Shown here one piece after another: positions 6,610 to 9,698 of a stretch of 9,698 nucleotides of DNA. This DNA is from Ruminococcaceae bacterium UBA5396 (GTDB lineage: Bacteria; Bacillota; Clostridia; Oscillospirales; Acutalibacteraceae). The translations under genes and the position numbers were made by a program. The stretch lies in the NCBI GenBank assembly GCA_002410715.1, contig DHOG01000198.1:4672-14369 (forward strand), given 5' to 3'. How positions within the stretch are numbered: the first letter of the stretch is position 1; every line of letters begins with the position of its first letter. The notes below the pieces were generated by a model. It was not told the origin of the DNA. It searched no databases and saw nothing but the letters and a program-made list of their open reading frames with translations.

Positions 6610-7210
6610 AAATGTTTTTCTTAAATTCTTAATATTCTTTGATCAGATCGTCATCACACATTTTACCGATGCATCGGGTCATGCGTCCCCCTGTCGGTTC
6701 TCGCCGACCACCCTACAATATGCAGCTTAATTTATATTATATTTGCATACCGCCAGGCACTTCCTGCAACGTATTTTTGCATTCGGACCGCTCTGGCTAC
6801 ACGGAAATCAATAACACTCTCATTTGCGGATTTACGCCCCGCTCAGGCTTACTTGTGTGATTGATTCCACCGGGTACCATCCAACTCTTCTTTACGACCT
6901 GGAAAACCCTGCCGCGAATCTTTTTACCATTCACCATTACGGTATATACAAATTGTACAAAACCATTTCTGCTTTTAGTAAAACCTGCCCGTAATCCCTA
7001 AATCATACACAAGTCTTTATTCAGAGTGTCACCGTGCATCCCAAAGAATATCGTTTCACTTATATCCATCGGCATCACGTCCCTTCGTCTGAATTTGAGA
7101 CCTTTCCCCAGGCCACATGCCCGCCGTCCGGTCTCATCCGGTCTGATACTATTTATATAACCTTATCATCAGCCGGTTAAACATTTACCCAAAACAATCA
7201 TATGGATATC
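6580..7210 (-). ncRNA. Candidate large structured noncoding RNA, about 630 nt
   Basis: Between a minus-strand promoter (7217-7244) and terminator (6580-6609) no frame longer than about 25 codons has a plausible start, yet complementary segments are abundant and mostly nested: 7143-7147/7168-7172; 7096-7102/7130-7136 (7 bp); 7019-7025/7088-7094 (7 bp) enclosing 7033-7036/7076-7079 and 7046-7051/7062-7067; 6852-6858/7007-7013 plus 6862-6866/7001-7005 (12 bp, 140 nt apart) enclosing 6936-6942/6989-6995; 6752-6756/6793-6797 enclosing 6765-6769/6777-6781; 6719-6724/6744-6749; 6693-6697/6704-6708; and the palindrome 6666-6677. One helix needs a G-U pair that exists only on the minus strand. Length, many stems and a tRNA/integrase setting recall the ornate large RNAs ROOL and GOLLD, but I cannot recognise either by sequence. 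It could be a new class or a diverged member. Confidence 0.6.
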
Positions 7211-7216
7211 TGTCTT

Positions 7217-7244
7217 ACTATAATAATTCTACATCGATTGCCAA
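7217..7244 (-). promoter_or_regulatory. Sigma-A promoter for the large noncoding RNA
   Basis: On the minus strand: -35 TTGGCA (7239-7244), a 16-bp spacer, and -10 TATAGT (7217-7222), each one base from consensus. The expected start is near 7210. A second, weaker candidate (TTAACC-17-TATAAA, -10 at 7152-7157) would give a shorter RNA of about 565 nt. Confidence 0.65.
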
Positions 7245-7270
7245 AATCCTTCTTGAAAATGATAAAATGA

Positions 7271-7299
7271 TTGAAATATTTTTTGTGATATCATATAAT
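7271..7299 (+). promoter_or_regulatory. Strong sigma-A promoter for the tRNA-Thr unit
   Basis: -35 TTGAAA (7271-7276), a 17-bp spacer, and consensus -10 TATAAT (7294-7299). It is back-to-back with the minus-strand promoter 27 bp away. Its transcript would run through both tRNA-like fragments and the intact tRNA to the terminator at 7686-7734. Confidence 0.8.
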
Positions 7300-7323
7300 A
7301 GCGAAAGGCCATCGTATAGGAAT

Positions 7324-7360
7324 GCTGCTATAGCTCAGTAGGGCGGGCGCGTCATTGGTA
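7324..7360 (+). pseudogene. tRNA-Thr 5'-half remnant, copy 1
   Basis: It matches a tRNA-Thr from the acceptor strand GCTGCTA through the D-arm to the anticodon loop TTGGTA, then diverges at once. The D-stem is kept only with a G-U pair. The anticodon stem has no partner, and the T-arm and 3' acceptor strand are missing. Confidence 0.7.
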
Positions 7361-7500
7361 TATTTGGGTCTCGGGGTTGCGGAACGAGCGCGCCCGGTGG
7401 GCGATGAAGCGAGAGGAGCAACCATTGAGCATGAGGCGATGCTGACCGAGCTTGCGGCGGGATAGCAGAGGTCATAGCGAAGTGGGAACCCGAGCCGGAA
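7345..7500 (+). other. GC-rich multi-helix insert between the two tRNA half copies
   Basis: The segment is much richer in GC than its surroundings. It folds on paper as a closed multi-branch structure: CTCGGG (7370-7375) with CCCGAG (7489-7494), extended by GG/CC; GTTGC (7376-7380) with GCAAC (7418-7422), enclosing CGCCC/GGGCG (7391-7395/7399-7403); AGCAT/ATGCT (7428-7432/7439-7443); and TGACC/GGTCA (7443-7447/7470-7474), which shares one base with the previous stem. It would be transcribed from the promoter at 7271-7299. I do not recognise it as a group I or II intron, riboswitch or known RNA. Confidence 0.45.
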
Positions 7501-7525
7501 GCGTGTTGGAAGAAATTGAATATGT

Positions 7526-7565
<40 letters not shown>

Positions 7566-7596
7566 TAGTGCTCTAATACGTAAAAAATTTAATAAT

Positions 7597-7672
7597 GCTC
7601 TCGTAGCTCAGTCGGTAGAGCGCATCCTTGGTAAGGATGAGGTAGGCAGTTCGATTCTGCTCGAGAGCTCCA
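7597..7672 (+). tRNA. tRNA-Thr (anticodon GGT), CCA encoded
   Basis: A full cloverleaf. Acceptor stem GCTCTCG (7597-7603) pairs with CGAGAGC (7662-7668). The D-arm is GCTC/GAGC, the anticodon stem CATCC/GGATG with loop TTGGTAA, and the T-arm has loop TTCGATT. Discriminator T is followed by CCA (7670-7672). It reads ACC and ACU codons. It is the last gene of the plus-strand unit and the likely attachment gene for the integrated element to its right. Confidence 0.97.
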
Positions 7673-7685
7673 AAAACATTTTAGC

Positions 7686-7734
7686 AGAGCGGTTTTCTTT
7701 AAGTGATATGGGAAATCGCTCTTTGTATTTTCTT
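7686..7734 (+). terminator. Terminator of the tRNA-Thr unit
   Basis: A 12-bp stem with two wobble pairs (AGAGCGGTTTTC at 7686-7697 with 7711-7722), a 13-nt loop and a T-rich tail (TTTGTATTTTCTT). It lies 13 bp beyond the CCA. Confidence 0.7.
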
Positions 7735-7803
7735 AAAATGGTTGCATGAATTTTTGTAAAACCTCGACACATTCTCTTTACCCTTCTTTCATCCAAAACT
7801 GGG

Positions 7804-7826
7804 TTTGCTCACGTTTTTGCTCACGT
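7804..7826. repeat. Two tandem copies of an 11-bp repeat by the recombinase 3' end
   Basis: TTTGCTCACGT occurs at 7804-7814 and 7816-7826, a 12-bp period close to one helical turn. It lies between the recombinase stop codon and the tRNA and may be an arm-type binding site for the recombinase or excisionase. The perfect 10-bp palindrome AGCTGCAGCT (7835-7844) is next to it. Confidence 0.45.
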
Positions 7827-7852
7827 CATGCATTAGCTGCAGCTCATGTAGT

Positions 7853-9292
7853 TCACTGCAATGCGGGTATTTTATTGAGACTCTCATAGATTTTCTCGGC
7901 AAGCTCCGGAGTATGGGATAACTGTTCAAATAGCTTCATCATACTAAAATCAGATTCGCTTTCCGGACAGTCTTCTTTTCCATAGAAATCTCCTTCAACC
8001 AAAGCCGACAATCTGCGACGATCTGTTTCCATAACCTCGTCATAATGGTCAAGCATTGTGGCGGCTGATGTGTGTCCGGTTTCTCCGCTCACCGATTGCA
8101 AATCATAATTCGTCAATCGGAGTTTATACATGGTCGCGGATTTACGGACACCTTGCATATCTACCATATCATTTTCCTCGAACCCTTGCTCAGCTTGCCA
8201 CTTCTTAAAATACTTGTCCATTCTTCTTGGCTCTATTGGATCGCCGTTTGGCCAACACAAGAGCAGACCATAATCGTGGTACTCGGAACCAAAATATTCC
8301 TTGTCTCTTTCAATTTGTGCCATTCTATTTGATATTTCTTTCTGCAAATAGCCGTTTAAAAAACCAGTACGCTCACTTTCATCAGTCTTTGGTTTTTTTA
8401 GGATTAGCACAGTTTTTGCATTCATTTTCTTTTTGGGGAATATTCTTATGATATCCTCATGTGATACCTCATTCAGCGAATCTTCTTCCACTCTCTGCAA
8501 AGTTTGTTTTACCCATAATGTTCTGTTTGATAATTCGATACTATGAATATCCACGCCAACGGTTTCTCCTGGGCGCAACGAACAAATAAAAGCGAGATGA
8601 ACAGCCAAATGGAGCAGAGGTTCGGCTATATTGTCAATCGCAAATAACATTTGCTCCTTTGTCCAATATTTACGCTTCTCATACCGTATTGTAGGCGCTT
8701 GATCCTTACTGACAGGACTTCTAGCAGTATAGCCCCATGCCTCAGCATCTCTGAAAGCAGGACTTATGACATTAAAAGATTTCATTATGGTGCTTCCCTT
8801 CAATGTCGGAATATCTTCTTCCTGCTTATGATAGCTTTTAGGGCCTTTGCATTTCTTCAAGCTCATTTGATGAACCCACTCATCAATATCTTCGGCTGTG
8901 ATTTTACTGACGATTTTATCTCCAAAAAAAGGTTCAATGTGGTTCCTTATATTGGCTTTCATTTGTCCGTAGGGCGCTGGTTTCATCCGTACCTTGCGAG
9001 CGTGTCGCGGCATCCACATCCAAATGAATTCTGAAAATGTCTTCTTCATATTTTCGTTTTTTGAATTATGGACACACTTTTTCCCGTTCTTGTTTTCATT
9101 GTACTCATTCACCAGCTTTAACAAAGTCACATTATCTTTGTTGTCACGCAAGAAATCAATAACTTTTGCTCTTTGTTCCGCTTCTTCCATAGTATCGTAT
9201 GCTTCATATTGTTGCCGGCTGACGCCTTGCTCATCAGAATAGTAATAGATGAACGTAAACTTCTTTCCTCTTGATTTAATTGTAATTGCCAT
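7853..9292 (-). CDS. int: Tyrosine recombinase / integrase
   Basis: A 479-residue phage-type site-specific recombinase. The N-terminal arm-binding-like region is about 1-75. A core-binding SAM-like domain is about 83-200 (TFSEFIWMWMPRHARK; NHIEPFFGDKIVSKITAEDI). The catalytic domain is about 205-430. Visible active-site residues are R240 (SLRPGE), a beta-hairpin lysine near 299-302, R383 (QGVRKS), H407 (ETGHTS) and nucleophile Y417 (LDHYDE). The usual first histidine of the HxxR box is Gln (Q380). A tail of about 50 residues follows the catalytic domain. AGAGG 7 nt before the ATG supports the start. It follows the excisionase-like gene by 17 bp in one operon and points at the tRNA-Thr, where it presumably integrates and excises the element. 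Confidence 0.95.
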   Translation of the reverse strand: MAITIKSRGKKFTFIYYYSDEQGVSRQQYEAYDTMEEAEQRAKVIDFLRDNKDNVTLLKLVNEYNENKNGKKCVHNSKNENMKKTFSEFIWMWMPRHARKVRMKPAPYGQMKANIRNHIEPFFGDKIVSKITAEDIDEWVHQMSLKKCKGPKSYHKQEEDIPTLKGSTIMKSFNVISPAFRDAEAWGYTARSPVSKDQAPTIRYEKRKYWTKEQMLFAIDNIAEPLLHLAVHLAFICSLRPGETVGVDIHSIELSNRTLWVKQTLQRVEEDSLNEVSHEDIIRIFPKKKMNAKTVLILKKPKTDESERTGFLNGYLQKEISNRMAQIERDKEYFGSEYHDYGLLLCWPNGDPIEPRRMDKYFKKWQAEQGFEENDMVDMQGVRKSATMYKLRLTNYDLQSVSGETGHTSAATMLDHYDEVMETDRRRLSALVEGDFYGKEDCPESESDFSMMKLFEQLSHTPELAEKIYESLNKIPALQ

Positions 9293-9309
9293 TTCTATAC
9301 CTCTTTCAT

Positions 9310-9507
9310 TTAGATATCGGCCACAACACCGTTATATGGCATCCACTTATCAAAGGATTCTTTGTTTATACGAATACTGCGCGGCCCAACATGGTGAACT
9401 TGAAATTGATCCGTATTCTTGCAAAATTCGTATGCGGTGCGTGGCTTCATATTTAGCATTTGTGCAACTTGCTCCACAGTATAGACGCGCGAAGAAAAGT
9501 TATCCAT
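9310..9507 (-). CDS. Excisionase-like helix-turn-helix protein
   Basis: A 65-residue MerR/excisionase-type DNA-binding protein: VYTVEQVAQMLNMKPRTAYEFCK forms the helix-turn-helix (about 8-30), followed by a wing (VGPRSIRINKES) and FDKWM, as in many Xis and 'helix-turn-helix domain 17' proteins. It probably bends attachment-site DNA and directs the recombinase towards excision. The ATG at 9505-9507 has AAAGGA 9 nt upstream. Longer in-frame forms exist: an ATG at 9531, and a TTG near 9555 preceded by GGGGGTG, which may be an alternative start. The recombinase gene follows after 17 bp. It could instead be a small regulator of the element. Confidence 0.82.
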   Translation of the reverse strand: MDNFSSRVYTVEQVAQMLNMKPRTAYEFCKNTDQFQVHHVGPRSIRINKESFDKWMPYNGVVADI

Positions 9508-9588
9508 ATTAGCACTTCCTTTCTTTCGCATGGCAACTTTGTCCCGTAGCAAACAGCACCCCCTTTCATAATATGATGGTGCCTTAAG

Positions 9589-9618
9589 TTTATACCACAG
9601 GACTGTGCCATGCAACAA
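9589..9618 (-). promoter_or_regulatory. Promoter of the xis-int operon with a palindrome in the spacer
   Basis: On the minus strand: -35 TTGTTG (9613-9618), an 18-bp spacer, and -10 TATAAA (9589-9594). The inverted repeat CACAG-GA-CTGTG (9596-9607) fills the spacer and could be an operator. The 80 bases beyond it (9619-9698) show only a short GTCGC/GCGAC hairpin near the right edge. Confidence 0.6.
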
Positions 9619-9698
9619 ATATGATTAATAAGAAGGATAATGGTTATATCAGACCGCACATAGCTTGCGCGTCATAGGAAAGTCGCCTTGCGACCGCC

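Larger units (their letters stand above)
7673..9698 (-). mobile_element. Left end of an integrated element (prophage or integrative element) at tRNA-Thr
   Basis: Excisionase-like and tyrosine recombinase genes face the tRNA-Thr 3' end. This is the usual layout at the tRNA boundary of prophages and integrative conjugative elements, and the segment is more AT-rich than the left half of the window. No second copy of the tRNA 3' end is in the window, so the far attachment site must lie beyond 9698. What the element carries, and its exact boundary, cannot be seen. A boundary further left, including the RNA-rich stretch, is also possible. Confidence 0.7.

Noticed and set aside
6390..6860. Three plus-strand frames of 63-73 codons
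   Set aside because: They have no ribosome binding site, no domain and atypical composition, and they cross a terminator and structured RNA.
6998..7075. 25-residue minus-strand frame with GAAGGG upstream, inside the large RNA
   Set aside because: A weak start signal is present, but the frame is very short and its bases take part in the nested helices. A short MTRCIGKM... frame near 6630-6683 was rejected for the same reason. Either would matter only if conserved.
7355..7465. 37-codon plus-strand frame (VAERARPVGDEARGATIEHE...) in the GC-rich insert
   Set aside because: The codon pattern looks faintly protein-like, but there is no start signal, the frame begins inside a tRNA-like half, and the bases are better explained by paired stems.
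7608..7796. Minus-strand frame of 62 codons across the tRNA
   Set aside because: Its C-terminal part is only the antisense of tRNA-Thr, a common false gene call; the rest has no family features.

Overview
The window looks like a chromosomal segment of an anaerobic Clostridia-type member of the Bacillota. The evidence is clean sigma-A promoters, strong AGGAGG-type ribosome binding sites, some GTG and TTG starts, a Clostridia-type 77-residue small protein and tyrosine-recombinase mobile DNA at a tRNA. The species cannot be named from the sequence. The left two thirds are moderate in GC; the integrase end is clearly richer in AT.

Left part (1-2915, minus strand): two tandem paralogues of GldA-type glycerol dehydrogenase, the first cut by the window edge. 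Each has its own promoter and they are separated by a strong terminator. The complete copy has an operator-like near-palindrome inside its promoter and an inverted copy of it 121 bp upstream. Behind them lies a cytoplasmic SGNH/GDSL hydrolase.

Middle (3161-6376, plus strand): a signalling-type cluster. It holds a membrane-anchored family-3 solute-binding protein with no transporter genes beside it, a stand-alone V4R ligand-binding protein, and a HAMP-like/PAS/GGDEF diguanylate cyclase with a degenerate I-site. The 77-residue small protein follows under its own tandem promoters and ends in a terminator.

RNA-rich stretch (6395-7734): almost no protein-coding capacity but much secondary structure. 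A minus-strand transcript of about 630 nt has a good promoter, many nested complementary helices and an intrinsic terminator, which makes it a candidate large structured noncoding RNA. A second structured element on the plus strand converges on the same terminator. Divergently, a strong promoter drives a plus-strand unit: a broken tRNA-Thr 5' half, a GC-rich multi-helix insert, a second broken 5' half, and an intact tRNA-Thr(GGT) with encoded CCA and its own terminator.

Right end (7673-9698): the end of an integrated element. A 65-residue excisionase-like protein and a 479-residue tyrosine recombinase form a minus-strand operon pointing at tRNA-Thr, the likely attachment site. The rest of the element lies beyond the right edge.
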